From: Treponema sp.
Lineage (GTDB): Bacteria > Spirochaetota > Spirochaetia > Treponematales > Treponemataceae
Length of the DNA: 64,000 bases
Assembly: GCA_017446265.1 (NCBI GenBank)
Contig: JAFSRD010000006.1
Span: 26,860 to 90,859 of the forward strand
Reading direction: 5' to 3'
Part shown: piece after piece, positions 7,390-16,443 of the stretch
How the letters are laid out: the number at the start of each line of letters is the position of its first letter
Numbering within the stretch: position 1 is the first letter of the stretch
The notes under the pieces: generated by a model
Databases searched by the model: none
Told to the model about the DNA's origin: nothing
Seen by the model: the letters and a program-made list of their open reading frames with translations, nothing else
Position numbers and translations under genes: made by a program

Positions 7390-9693
7390 ATGAATAGAAA
7401 ACTCATCACTTCAGCACTGCCATATGTCAACAATGTTCCGCATCTTGGAAACCTTATTCAAATGCTTTCCGCAGATGTGTTTGCACGCTTTTGCAGAAGT
7501 CGCGGCTACGATACGCTCTACATTTGCGGCACGGACGAGTATGGCACTGCTACAGAGACGAAAGCGCTCGAAGAACATACAAGCCCGCGAAAATTGTGCG
7601 ACCATTATTACAAACTCCACACGGAAATTTACGACTGGTTTCACATTTCGTGCGACAAATTCGGCCGCACGTCAAACAAAGAAATCACAGAAATAACGCA
7701 AGAGATTTTTGCAAATCTTGATGCAAATGGATTTATCAAAGAGCACGAAACAGAGCAGCTCTTTTGCCCGTCGTGCAATATGTTTCTTGCAGACCGCTAT
7801 GTGCGCGGCACATGTCCGAAATGCGGCTATGAAGATGCGCGAGGCGACCAGTGCGACAAATGCGGCTCGCTTTTAGACCCAACAGATTTAGTTAAGCCCA
7901 CATGCCACACATGCGGCGCTACACCACATGTTCGAAAGACAAAGCACTTGTATATAGATTTGCCTGCAATAGCGCCGCAGCTTGAGTCGTGGATGCAAAC
8001 GGCAAGCGCAGAAGGGAAGTGGAGCGCGAATGCAATCCAAATGACTAAAGCGTGGATTCGAGACGGCTTGAATGAACGAGCTATTACGCGCGACTTACAA
8101 TGGGGCATTCCCGTGCCAAAGCCCGGCTATGAAGACAAAGTGTTTTACGTGTGGTTTGACGCTCCAATTGGCTACATTTCCATAACGGCGCAGCTTGCAA
8201 ATGAACTTGCCGCAAGCGGCAAAAAATCGTTCGACTACAAAAGCTGGTGGCTGCCGTCGGAATCAAATGAAGCAAAAGATAAAGCGCCTGTAGAGCTTTT
8301 TCAGTTCATCGGCAAAGACAACATTCCGTTCCACACCGTTGTCTTTCCGTGCAGTTTGCTTGGAAGCGGGCGCGACTGGACGAAGCTTTTTCATATGAGT
8401 TCGACAGAATTTTTAAATTATGAAGACGGCAAGTTCAGCAAGTCAAAAGGTGTTGGCGTATTTGGCACAGACGCAAAGGAAAGCGGCATTCCTGCGGACG
8501 CGTGGCGGTTCTACATTTTTTACAATCGCCCGGAAAAATCAGACTATCAATTCACCTGGAAAGATTTTCAGGAAAAATACAACGCAGAACTCATCGGAAA
8601 TCTTGGGAATCTGGTGAACCGCACGCTGCTTTTTGTGAACAAATACTATGGCGGAAAAATTCCTGCCGCTCCCGTAGACGAGGCGTTATGGACGCAGGTA
8701 AAAGCAAAAGAGCAAAAAATCACCGAGTTGCTTGAATGGGCAAATTTAAAAGATGCGTTCCATGAAATTTTTGCCATAACCGACATGGGCAACAAAGCAT
8801 TCCAAGCGGCAGAACCGTGGAAGACGAGAAGCACGGAGCCAGAAAAAGCTGCCAAGCTCATCTACAATTTATGCTACGTCATCAAAGACGTGATGATTAT
8901 GATTTTTCCATTTTTGCCGCAATATGCGCAAAAAGTCATGTCGTTTTTTGGCAAGACGATTTTTGACAGCCGCGTGGACAAGCCGTGCGATGAAAACAGC
9001 CTTTCATGGAACGATTTAGGAAAACTTGAAGGCCTTTCTGACATAGGGGAGACGAGCGTATACTTTACGCCTATGGACAATAAAACGATGCTTTCTTTTC
9101 GTGAAAAATTTTCGGGCAGTCAAAAATTGCGCACGCACGATGAGAAAGCAAAAAAGCAAAGTGCAAAAAAAGAACGCCTTCCGCTTGCAGAAAATATGGC
9201 AGAGCATTTTAACAAATACGTTTCGCTCAAAGTTGCAAAAATCATTTCAGTCGAGCGCAATCCTGAATCAGATAAGTTGTACATAGAGCGCCTTGACGAC
9301 GGAAGTGGAAATGAGCGCGTCATTCAAAGCGGACTCGTGCCGTATTTAAAAGAAGACGAGCTGCTTGGAAAGCATATTATTCTTGTAGAAAACTTGGCGC
9401 CACGAAAAATGCGCGGTGTTGAAAGCCGCGGCATGCTTCTTGCGGCAGATTACACAGAAAATGGAGAAGAGCGCGTGGAGCTTATTACTGCACCGTGGGC
9501 AGAACCAGGCACGAGCGTTATCCTTGAAGGTGCAGACGAAAATGCTGCAAAAGCAAACGAGATAAGCGCGGACGTATTTTTTCAGATAGAAATAAAAGTA
9601 AGAAATCACGCGGTGACTATTGCAGATAAAAAACTGCTCGTACTCGGAAAAGCGCTTGTAACAGAAAAAACAGAAAACGGCGAGGTGCATTAA
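7390..9693 (+). CDS. metG: Methionyl-tRNA synthetase
   Basis: 767 residues. Charges tRNA-Met with methionine in the cytoplasm. The class I signature HIGH appears as H18-L-G-N. A zinc-binding region with four CxxC-type knuckles lies at ~125-180 (CPSC, CPKC, CDKC, CHTC). The KMSKS loop is K348-FSKSKG. The C-terminal ~110 residues form the EMAPII/Trbp111-like tRNA-binding domain (…VAKIISVERNPESDKLYIE…) linked by a lysine-rich segment, as in other long bacterial MetG proteins. Translation appears to begin at the very 5' end of the transcript. The next gene starts five bases after the stop. Confidence 0.97.
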   Translation: MNRKLITSALPYVNNVPHLGNLIQMLSADVFARFCRSRGYDTLYICGTDEYGTATETKALEEHTSPRKLCDHYYKLHTEIYDWFHISCDKFGRTSNKEITEITQEIFANLDANGFIKEHETEQLFCPSCNMFLADRYVRGTCPKCGYEDARGDQCDKCGSLLDPTDLVKPTCHTCGATPHVRKTKHLYIDLPAIAPQLESWMQTASAEGKWSANAIQMTKAWIRDGLNERAITRDLQWGIPVPKPGYEDKVFYVWFDAPIGYISITAQLANELAASGKKSFDYKSWWLPSESNEAKDKAPVELFQFIGKDNIPFHTVVFPCSLLGSGRDWTKLFHMSSTEFLNYEDGKFSKSKGVGVFGTDAKESGIPADAWRFYIFYNRPEKSDYQFTWKDFQEKYNAELIGNLGNLVNRTLLFVNKYYGGKIPAAPVDEALWTQVKAKEQKITELLEWANLKDAFHEIFAITDMGNKAFQAAEPWKTRSTEPEKAAKLIYNLCYVIKDVMIMIFPFLPQYAQKVMSFFGKTIFDSRVDKPCDENSLSWNDLGKLEGLSDIGETSVYFTPMDNKTMLSFREKFSGSQKLRTHDEKAKKQSAKKERLPLAENMAEHFNKYVSLKVAKIISVERNPESDKLYIERLDDGSGNERVIQSGLVPYLKEDELLGKHIILVENLAPRKMRGVESRGMLLAADYTENGEERVELITAPWAEPGTSVILEGADENAAKANEISADVFFQIEIKVRNHAVTIADKKLLVLGKALVTEKTENGEVH

Positions 9694-9697
9694 GTTT

Positions 9698-10936
9698 GTG
9701 TTTTCTTTTACGATAACTCCGTGCGCACTGCACGATGATGAGCGCGCGCCTTTTTTGCAGTCGTCGTTTTGGGCTTCGTTTAAATCGCGACACGGCTGGA
9801 GCGCGCTTTGCTTTGACGTACAAGCGCATGCGCAGACGAGCAGTTGCATGGCTTTTACCTGCTCTGTGCTCACACGAAAAATTGCAAAACGCTTTTCGCT
9901 TGCCTACATTCCCATGATGCCGCCATTTTTTAAGGAAGGCGGGCAAAGGGAGGCAACTGACGGGCAGATAAGCGACTATACGCACTTTCTCATTGAGTTT
10001 GCACATGCGCTAAAACCCTTTCTCCCGCATAACACATTGTGCGTGCGCTACGATGTGCCGCTTGACTTTACTTCTTGCAGCGAGCGCGATTTTTTTGTAG
10101 ACGCTGTAAAGACGCTTGCGTTTGCAGACAGATTGAACATTGTAAAACCTCGCGTAGACATTCAGCCGCCCGACACGGTGCTGCTTGATTTGCAAAAGAG
10201 CGAGGATGAGCTGCTCAACGCAATGAAAAGCAAGTGGCGCTACAACATTCGTTTGGCAGAAAAAAAAGGCGTTGTCATAACGGCATACAGGGCAAACGAC
10301 ATTCATAGTGGTGCAGGCAGTGAATCAAACGGCAACATTGATGACGCACTCACCGTTTTTTACGACTTATACAAAACAACAGCGAGCCGCGACGGCATTG
10401 CAATTCACGCAAAACGCTATTATGAAGATATAGTGCATGCAAGCGCGCAAAGCTGTTCACACAACACGAGCGAACAGCATGCAGGCGCACCACAAGGAAG
10501 CGCAAGCGCGCAGCAAGCAAAACCCGCAGGCACCGCGCCGCTTATAAGTGTGTATGTTGCTTCTCACGAGGGCGAGCCGTTGGCTGCAATCATCACGCTG
10601 TTTTCAAAGCACGAAGCGGTGTATCTTTACGGCGCGTCTTCAAACGTTAAGCGCAATTTTATGAGCACATATCTTTTGCAATGGAGCGCAATTAAAGACG
10701 CAAAAGCATACGGCAGCAGCGTATACGATTTTTACGGCATGCCGCCAACTGACGACAAAAATCATCCCATGCACGGACTCTATCTTTTTAAAACAGGATT
10801 CGGAGGCGCCATTGTGCATCGACCGGGTAGTTTTGACGTGCCGCTTTCAGTGTGGTACAAACTGTACGCGCTTGCGGAAAATGTCAGGGCATTCTATCAT
10901 AAGCGGATAAAAAAAATACTGGCAGGCAGAACATGA
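9698..10936 (+). CDS. FemAB/FemX-type peptidoglycan bridge aminoacyltransferase
   Basis: 412 residues, GTG start 9698. FemAB-family enzymes add amino acids from aminoacyl-tRNA to the stem peptide of lipid II; treponemal peptidoglycan is known for ornithine-glycine type peptides. The two-GNAT architecture is visible: the LLDLQKSEDELLNAMKSKWR motif near 165-185, then RYNIRLAEKKGV, and the C-terminal GASS…LQWSAIKDAKAYGS and YDFYGMPPTDD block. Residues ~247-280 are a low-complexity Ser/Ala/Gln/His insertion that interrupts the fold between strands. The stop overlaps the rnz start, so the two are co-translated. Confidence 0.85.
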   Translation: MFSFTITPCALHDDERAPFLQSSFWASFKSRHGWSALCFDVQAHAQTSSCMAFTCSVLTRKIAKRFSLAYIPMMPPFFKEGGQREATDGQISDYTHFLIEFAHALKPFLPHNTLCVRYDVPLDFTSCSERDFFVDAVKTLAFADRLNIVKPRVDIQPPDTVLLDLQKSEDELLNAMKSKWRYNIRLAEKKGVVITAYRANDIHSGAGSESNGNIDDALTVFYDLYKTTASRDGIAIHAKRYYEDIVHASAQSCSHNTSEQHAGAPQGSASAQQAKPAGTAPLISVYVASHEGEPLAAIITLFSKHEAVYLYGASSNVKRNFMSTYLLQWSAIKDAKAYGSSVYDFYGMPPTDDKNHPMHGLYLFKTGFGGAIVHRPGSFDVPLSVWYKLYALAENVRAFYHKRIKKILAGRT

Positions 10937-11859
10937 ACATGGAAGCATTTATATTGGGGTGCGGCGGCATGATGCCGTTGCCATATCGTCATCTTACTTC
11001 AGTGCTTTTACGGCGCGAAGGCGAGTTGTTTTTGTTTGATGGAGGTGAGGGCACGCAAGTTTCTCTTCGGAGGCTCAACCTCAAGTGGAAAAAAATCAAC
11101 GCTATTTTTGTGTCGCACACGCACGCAGACCACGTAACAGGTCTTCCCGGCATCATGATGCTTTCTTCACAAGTTGACCGCACTGAGCCGCTCTACATTT
11201 ACGGACCGCCAAAAATTGCGGAATATATTGAGACAAGCCGCAAAGTGCTCGACATGTACATAAACTATCCTGTCATTGTAAAAGAGATAACAGCTCCATG
11301 CATTGTGCATGGAGGAGACGGATTTTACATACGCGCGTTTCCGCTTGTGCATACAAAAACATGCGTGGGCTATACGCTCGAAGAACTTGACAGACCTGGC
11401 GAGTTCAGCCCTGAAAAAGCAGAAGAATTGCATGTTGCGCGCGGACCGCTTTGGGGAAAATTGCAAAAAGGCGAGAGCGTCACTGCAATGGACGGAAAAA
11501 TTATTAATCCTAGCCAAGTGCTCGGTCCTGCCAGAAGCGGCAGAAAATTCAGCTATGTGACAGACACGCTTTACAAGCCTTCCATTGCGCAAGAAGTGCG
11601 CGGCTCCGACTTGCTCATCTGCGAGGGCATGTTTGAAGATGCGCTCATTGATCAGGCACGCGAAAAAAAGCACATGACAGCAAAACAAGCGGCAACTGTT
11701 GCGCGCGATGCAAACGTAAAACGCATGGCGCTCATTCACTACAGCCCGCGCTACACAGACAGGGAGCTTTCAGTGCTGCTTGATGAAGCGCGCACAATTT
11801 TCCCTCTCGCAGAACTTACTAAAGATAGAATGCACTTTGACATTCCGTATGTTGATTGA
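10933..11859 (+). CDS. rnz: Ribonuclease Z (tRNA 3' processing)
   Basis: 308 residues. A metallo-beta-lactamase-fold endonuclease that removes 3' trailers from tRNA precursors. The zinc motif H62-T-H64-A-D66-H67 is intact, and further metal ligands lie in the FPLVHTKTCVGY region, in SYVTDT and in LIHYSPRY. Length matches the short bacterial RNase Z. This activity suits the tRNA genes in the window: tRNA-Leu is followed by GCA rather than an encoded CCA. Starts within the end of the femAB-like gene (ATGA). Confidence 0.93.
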   Translation: MNMEAFILGCGGMMPLPYRHLTSVLLRREGELFLFDGGEGTQVSLRRLNLKWKKINAIFVSHTHADHVTGLPGIMMLSSQVDRTEPLYIYGPPKIAEYIETSRKVLDMYINYPVIVKEITAPCIVHGGDGFYIRAFPLVHTKTCVGYTLEELDRPGEFSPEKAEELHVARGPLWGKLQKGESVTAMDGKIINPSQVLGPARSGRKFSYVTDTLYKPSIAQEVRGSDLLICEGMFEDALIDQAREKKHMTAKQAATVARDANVKRMALIHYSPRYTDRELSVLLDEARTIFPLAELTKDRMHFDIPYVD

Positions 11860-11872
11860 TGTTGGCACACTT

Positions 11873-12008
11873 CCTAGAAACACTCTTATTATGTATACAA
11901 TGATGCACAGCTCCTTGATTGCCGCCTAGAAACATCCTTATTGCGTGCACAATCGTATACAGCATGCGCGGCATATTACCTAGAAATGTTCTTATTATGT
12001 GCATAATT
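11873..12008. repeat. Three-copy intergenic repeat, period 52-54 bp
   Basis: A 30-base unit beginning CCTAGAAA and continuing YRYYCTTATTRYGTRYAYAAT occurs at 11873-11902, 11925-11954 and 11979-12008. Copies are similar but not identical, and the intervening ~22-24 bases differ. It fills the gap between rnz and the convergent protease gene. A minus-strand frame of 70 codons (11819-12031) runs across it, but the frame shifts between copies, so it is not a convincing gene. Confidence 0.65.
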
Positions 12009-12065
12009 TTACACACATTCTTTGTTGGCATCGAGAAACAGTCTTGCCATCTCTATAAACAAGCG

Positions 12066-12719
12066 TTACAGCACAGAAAATAGTGCAACCGAAACGATAT
12101 TATACGCAAAATGCGCTGTAAAACTTGTCCACACAGTTCTGCTTTTTTTGCACGCCGCCCTCAACACTATGCCTGCAACAAGCGCATTGACAACAGATGC
12201 AGTTCCAAGATAGCGGTGGGCGAGTGCAAAGAGCAGGACGCTTGCAGTTTCAGAAACGAGTGTAGCGGTACGACATCCGCGTTCTGTAGTGCATATGCGC
12301 TGCAAAATCACCTGCATTGTTTCTGGCATGTAAAGGCGGTAGAGCGCTTCCTCGTAAAACGACGCGCACGCAAAATTGACAATGCAGTACGCTGCTTCCT
12401 TTGCCGACGACGGAAGCGCAACAGTGAGAAACTGCGCGCTTCCAAACAGATGAACGCCACGTTCTATGAGAACAGCTGTCAGGCACAGACAGCAGAACGC
12501 ACCGAGCGCATAGCACAATTTTGTCATGAGCGATTTATGTCCATTCGCTTGCACATGTTGCGCGCACAAAAACCGATAGACAAAAGACGCGAGCAATGCA
12601 TAGAGCAATGGCAAAACAGGAAATGTCCAGGAGGTAAAAAGCGCTGTTGCCGCGCTCTTTGTAAAAATTGGCGGTATGATGAAGAGGCTGAAAATTGCTA
12701 TAAAGAAAAGCTCTTGCAT
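12066..12719 (-). CDS. CPBP-family intramembrane metalloprotease
   Basis: 217 residues with about six hydrophobic helices. The three CPBP (CAAX protease and bacteriocin-processing) motifs are visible: E-E-x3-R in FYEEALYRLY (~residues 119-128), the FALAH motif (~164-168) and the C-terminal FTAHFAYN (~199-206). The glutamates and histidines form the intramembrane zinc site. Substrate unknown; family members process proteins or protect against bacteriocins. It is read convergently to rnz and divergently from the PilZ gene that starts 70 bases beyond its own start. Confidence 0.85.
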   Translation of the reverse strand: MQELFFIAIFSLFIIPPIFTKSAATALFTSWTFPVLPLLYALLASFVYRFLCAQHVQANGHKSLMTKLCYALGAFCCLCLTAVLIERGVHLFGSAQFLTVALPSSAKEAAYCIVNFACASFYEEALYRLYMPETMQVILQRICTTERGCRTATLVSETASVLLFALAHRYLGTASVVNALVAGIVLRAACKKSRTVWTSFTAHFAYNIVSVALFSVL

Positions 12720-12788
12720 AGGTGCTCCTCAAAAAAACTATTTTCAAACGACGCGTTTTATGCTACAATTGCATCAGATTATATAGCA

Positions 12789-13979
12789 ATGAGGGGAAGC
12801 GTGTATATTGTTGGAATCGCGATTGCTGCCGTAGTTGTTGCGAGCGGCATAAAATTGTATCAAAAATATCGCGAAAAGATAAATTTTTTTATTACCGGTC
12901 TTGATTCCAAATTTTCCTTTCCAGAGCTTGCCCTTTTGTGGCGTACTGCAAAAGTATGCCGTCTTCAAGAACCGCTGTCGCTTTTTTGGTCGCTTGCATC
13001 GTTGACGCGGTGCATCTCTGAGATAAAGTCAAGCGTAGACAAGACGAACAACGCAAGCAACCAAAGCATGATGAAATTGCTTACAAAGTTGTACGAATAC
13101 AGAACGCATATTGACAACGAAGCTGACAAAAAGCGTGGACTTGAGTCAACACATTCGCTCGACAACAACCAGCGCCTTAGAATCATCTTGCCAGGAAAAG
13201 GCGTTTTTGCTTCAAAAATTGTGAACAACGCGCGTGAGCTTACTATAAGCGTGCCAACTCAAAATGGGCTTATTCCCATAGAGGGCAAAGACTGGATTGG
13301 CAAATCTATAAGCGTATACTTGTGGCGTACAGGCGATGCGCGCTACGTGTTCGATACGACAGTACTCGGCGACGGACTTTTTCTTGGTCACCCTGCGCTT
13401 TTTCTCAAACATTCGCAAAAACTGTTGCGCACGCAAAAACGCAAAGCGATACGCGCAAAATGCAGCATATACGCAAGCTTGTTTATTATCAAAGAACGAG
13501 TCATAGATTACAATGCGGTAGAAACAAAACAGGGATACCGGTGCCTCATCGAAGACATATCAGAATCTGGCGCAATGATTAGAATTGGCGGAAAAGGCGT
13601 TGCAAACATTCAACTTAAGATACAGTTTACGCTTGAAGGAAAATTAATAATTATGTTTGGCGTTGTGCGCACTGTTGAATATAATCAGGAGATTCATCAG
13701 TCGCGCTTGCATTTTGAGTGCATGCATGTCGATCCTGTTATGCGCAACGAGATTTTAAGTTTTGTGTACAATATTTTGCCGACGGAAGAGAAAGAGATAT
13801 TTGACGCGATTTCGCTAACAGGCGAAGACGAGCAAGAAGAACATGAGCGCACTATTGCGCTTGAAGATTTGACTGAAGACAACGACAATATGCTTGAAAA
13901 CAGCGTATTTGCCTCAGGAGAATCAAAAATTCCTGATACGACAGATATGCTTCTTAAAGAGAAATCAAGCGGCGAGTGA
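12789..13979 (+). CDS. PilZ-domain protein with N-terminal membrane anchor
   Basis: 396 residues from ATG 12789; the same frame is open far upstream, but that part lies antisense to the protease gene. A transmembrane helix at ~3-20 is followed by a cytoplasmic region of about 210 residues, then a PilZ domain. The c-di-GMP binding elements are present: R-K-A-I-R (RxxxR) just before the domain and D-I-S-E-S-G (DxSxxG) about 35 residues later. The C-terminal 60 residues are acidic. The N-terminal region resembles the YcgR-like barrel that often precedes PilZ. A role in c-di-GMP control of motility or envelope is likely. Confidence 0.85.
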   Translation: MRGSVYIVGIAIAAVVVASGIKLYQKYREKINFFITGLDSKFSFPELALLWRTAKVCRLQEPLSLFWSLASLTRCISEIKSSVDKTNNASNQSMMKLLTKLYEYRTHIDNEADKKRGLESTHSLDNNQRLRIILPGKGVFASKIVNNARELTISVPTQNGLIPIEGKDWIGKSISVYLWRTGDARYVFDTTVLGDGLFLGHPALFLKHSQKLLRTQKRKAIRAKCSIYASLFIIKERVIDYNAVETKQGYRCLIEDISESGAMIRIGGKGVANIQLKIQFTLEGKLIIMFGVVRTVEYNQEIHQSRLHFECMHVDPVMRNEILSFVYNILPTEEKEIFDAISLTGEDEQEEHERTIALEDLTEDNDNMLENSVFASGESKIPDTTDMLLKEKSSGE

Positions 13980-14021
13980 AACAATATATGCAGCTCGTTG
14001 TTGTAATATAGGGTAGCAAGT

Positions 14022-15182
14022 ATGACAAAAATGATACAAGCGGGCGCATGCCTTGCAATAGCATTCGTTTTGTGCACAACAGCATTTTCGCAATCATCTG
14101 ATGCACGGAAAAAATTTATCAGAGGCAGCATTGCAGACAAAACAGCTGCGGTGCGCGAAAGTTCTGAGCCATCGCTTGCCCGCGATGCGCTTAATTTTGC
14201 GCTTGCATATAAAACAGAGCTTGGCAATGACCGCGACTTGGACGCGCTCGCTGTTGCAGGCGTGCTTGCGCTTTCTGCAGACGGACTTGATTATGCAAGC
14301 AAAAAAGAGATGATAGAAATGCTTTCGCAATTGTTTGCACTGTTTCCGAGCGACACAGTGCGCGTGGCTGTACTCAATAAAGTTGTCATGCTCAAAAATG
14401 TCGTTCCTGTCGAGCAGTTTGCTGAGCAGCTTGAATCGTTTTTAGCCGCAGAGCAAAGCGAGAGCATTATGGTAAAAGCTGCAATTCAGACGCTCGGCGA
14501 AATAGGTGCGGGCAATTCGTTTGTTGCCATCTACAATGGCAACAGGCAGCAAAAATGGCAGCACTATAAGGCGGAAGTAGATAACGCGCTCGCAAGCCTT
14601 GCAGATAAGTCGCTGCCGCACATTCTTGCAATTATCCAGGAAGGGAATGTCAAAGACGGCATTCGCCCGCTGTTCGATTTGTTTGCAAAAAGTGAAAAAA
14701 TTTCTGCATCTTTCAAGTCTGAGATCGCCGAAAATGTGCTTTCACAGACAATATATATAGCGAATAATTCTTCCGCAGTTACACGGGAAACCGTAAGCTT
14801 GCAGATTGATGCGCTCGCTGTAATCGTTTCAAACAGATGGACGCGCGCCGCTCAGTCTGTGCTTGCTTTTTTTGAGCTTGCAGAGCGCGAGTACCGCGCG
14901 GGCGTTATGACAGGCGATGAATTTGTTAAAGTGGTAAATGGCGTTGCATCTGTCGCTCCTGTTGACGCTTCCTCACGTCTTTCCTCGTACCTTGCGGAAC
15001 TGAACAAGCAGACTGAATCAGGCTCTAAAGCGCCTGAAAAAGTTGTGCTTGCAGTAATTGATGCGCTCGGGAACATAGGCGACAAATCATCGTTTGACAC
15101 GCTGCTGTACGTGACGTATGTGAAGTATCCTGATACGGTGGTTGCCGCCGCCCGCGACGCGCTCGCGAGGCTTAAATGGTAA
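14022..15182 (+). CDS. Secreted HEAT-repeat protein
   Basis: 386 residues with a signal peptide (hydrophobic ~7-22, cleavage probably after TTAFS). The mature protein consists of alpha-helical repeats resembling HEAT repeats, for example AAIQTLGEIGAGNSFVAIY and the closing VVLAVIDALGNIGDKSSFDTL. HEAT arrays are protein-protein scaffolds; no catalytic motif is seen. Likely periplasmic. The stop overlaps the comEC start by seven bases, so the two share a transcript, though no functional tie is obvious. Confidence 0.7.
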   Translation: MTKMIQAGACLAIAFVLCTTAFSQSSDARKKFIRGSIADKTAAVRESSEPSLARDALNFALAYKTELGNDRDLDALAVAGVLALSADGLDYASKKEMIEMLSQLFALFPSDTVRVAVLNKVVMLKNVVPVEQFAEQLESFLAAEQSESIMVKAAIQTLGEIGAGNSFVAIYNGNRQQKWQHYKAEVDNALASLADKSLPHILAIIQEGNVKDGIRPLFDLFAKSEKISASFKSEIAENVLSQTIYIANNSSAVTRETVSLQIDALAVIVSNRWTRAAQSVLAFFELAEREYRAGVMTGDEFVKVVNGVASVAPVDASSRLSSYLAELNKQTESGSKAPEKVVLAVIDALGNIGDKSSFDTLLYVTYVKYPDTVVAAARDALARLKW

Positions 15183-16432
15183 TTGACAAAAGATTCAAAA
15201 ATCCTCTTGTGTGCGCCGCACTTGTATGCGCAGCGCTCGTGTATTCTGGTGCAGTAAAAGTTAAAGACCGTCACCAGTTTGTTTCGCTCGTAGAAAAGCA
15301 CGACATCATTTTGTTGCATGGAAAAATCGTCTCAAATCCTGCAAAGCTTTCTTCGCGCGCGTCATACTCGTGCGCATTTGAAGTTCATGCTGCTGTCTCA
15401 AAAAGCGGCGTGACAAGCTCATGCAACGGACGCGTAACAGCATTTATAGACGAGGCTATTGTGGAAGCTCATTTTCCAGGCAAATTGTACTCATCATCTA
15501 AAGGAAAAGGTGCATTCATGTGCGAGAAAGGCGCGCTTGCTGTACTGTCAGGCTCGTTTAAAGGCGACATATTTTTTGTCAAAAGCGTGCAGAATGCACG
15601 TTGGGAACATGACGTGTCTGGACGCATTGCGCATGTTCGCGCGCTCTCACGTCTCCAGTTCCGCCGCCTCATGTACGCGTGGGGAGATGCAGGAGGGCTT
15701 TTGCTTGCGCTGCTTTCGGGAAGCAGAGAATACACGGAGCATGCTGTTTCAGATGCATTTAGAGAAGCAGGGCTTTCGCATATCCTTGCGCTTTCAGGAA
15801 TGCATCTTTCTCTCGTGTCGGGCATTGCGCTTTTTGCAGGAACACGCATGCTTGGAAAAAAACGAGCGTATCTGTTGCAGTTTTGTGCAGTCGTGCTCTT
15901 TGTGTGGTTTGCAGGATTTTCTCCGTCGCTTGTGCGTGCATTTTTGTGCAGCGTGCTCCTGCTGCTCTTTTCGCTGTGTTCAGTCCACGGTGCAGATATG
16001 TTTGTCGTTCTGTGCATCTCGTTTTTGTGCCACGCATTCATTGCACCGTCTCATTTGCTCAATGCCGCGTTCATGCTTTCGTATGGCGCGCTTGCCGGCA
16101 TTTTGCTGTTTGCTGAAAAAATCACCGTGCCGCTTGTACGCGCGTTGCCCAAGCCGTTTGCGTCTTCGCTTGCAGCGTCAACTGGTGCACAGGTGTTTAC
16201 CGCTCCCATCTCGCTTGCACTGTTCGGCGCATTTATGCCTGTAGGCATTGTTGCCGCTGTTGCAGTGTCACCGCTTGTTACGCTGTTTATCTACGGTGGC
16301 CTTGCTTGCATGGCCCTATGCCTTACGTGTCCGTTTTTTGTTGGAGCGGCAGGATTTGCCATGAACGCCTTGTATAATGCAATAAAGCTGCTCGTCGTGT
16401 TTTTTGCTCATTTTCCAGCAATTCATCTGTAG
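15176..16432 (+). CDS. comEC: ComEC/Rec2-family DNA-uptake channel protein
   Basis: 418 residues. ComEC forms the inner-membrane channel that brings single-stranded DNA into the cell. An N-terminal anchor (~11-27) and OB-fold-like periplasmic domain (~40-155) lead into the competence domain with eight or so helices. The hallmark LSHILALSGMHLSLVSG is at ~200-217. The C-terminal metallo-beta-lactamase domain of long ComEC proteins is absent, so this is the short form. No other competence genes are in view, so natural transformation is not demonstrated. Confidence 0.85.
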   Translation: MVIDKRFKNPLVCAALVCAALVYSGAVKVKDRHQFVSLVEKHDIILLHGKIVSNPAKLSSRASYSCAFEVHAAVSKSGVTSSCNGRVTAFIDEAIVEAHFPGKLYSSSKGKGAFMCEKGALAVLSGSFKGDIFFVKSVQNARWEHDVSGRIAHVRALSRLQFRRLMYAWGDAGGLLLALLSGSREYTEHAVSDAFREAGLSHILALSGMHLSLVSGIALFAGTRMLGKKRAYLLQFCAVVLFVWFAGFSPSLVRAFLCSVLLLLFSLCSVHGADMFVVLCISFLCHAFIAPSHLLNAAFMLSYGALAGILLFAEKITVPLVRALPKPFASSLAASTGAQVFTAPISLALFGAFMPVGIVAAVAVSPLVTLFIYGGLACMALCLTCPFFVGAAGFAMNALYNAIKLLVVFFAHFPAIHL

Positions 16433-16443
16433 GAGGTTCCACT

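Noticed and set aside
11873..12008. Short CRISPR array
   Set aside because: Only three copies, repeats imperfect, intervening sequences about 22-24 bases and no cas genes.
11819..12031. 70-codon minus-strand gene over the repeat array
   Set aside because: The repeats fall in different frames and there is no ribosome site; the frame is a by-product of the repeat.
12111..12788. N-terminal extension of the PilZ protein
   Set aside because: The open frame is antisense to the protease gene, and its composition (Cys/Arg-rich) is that of a shadow frame.
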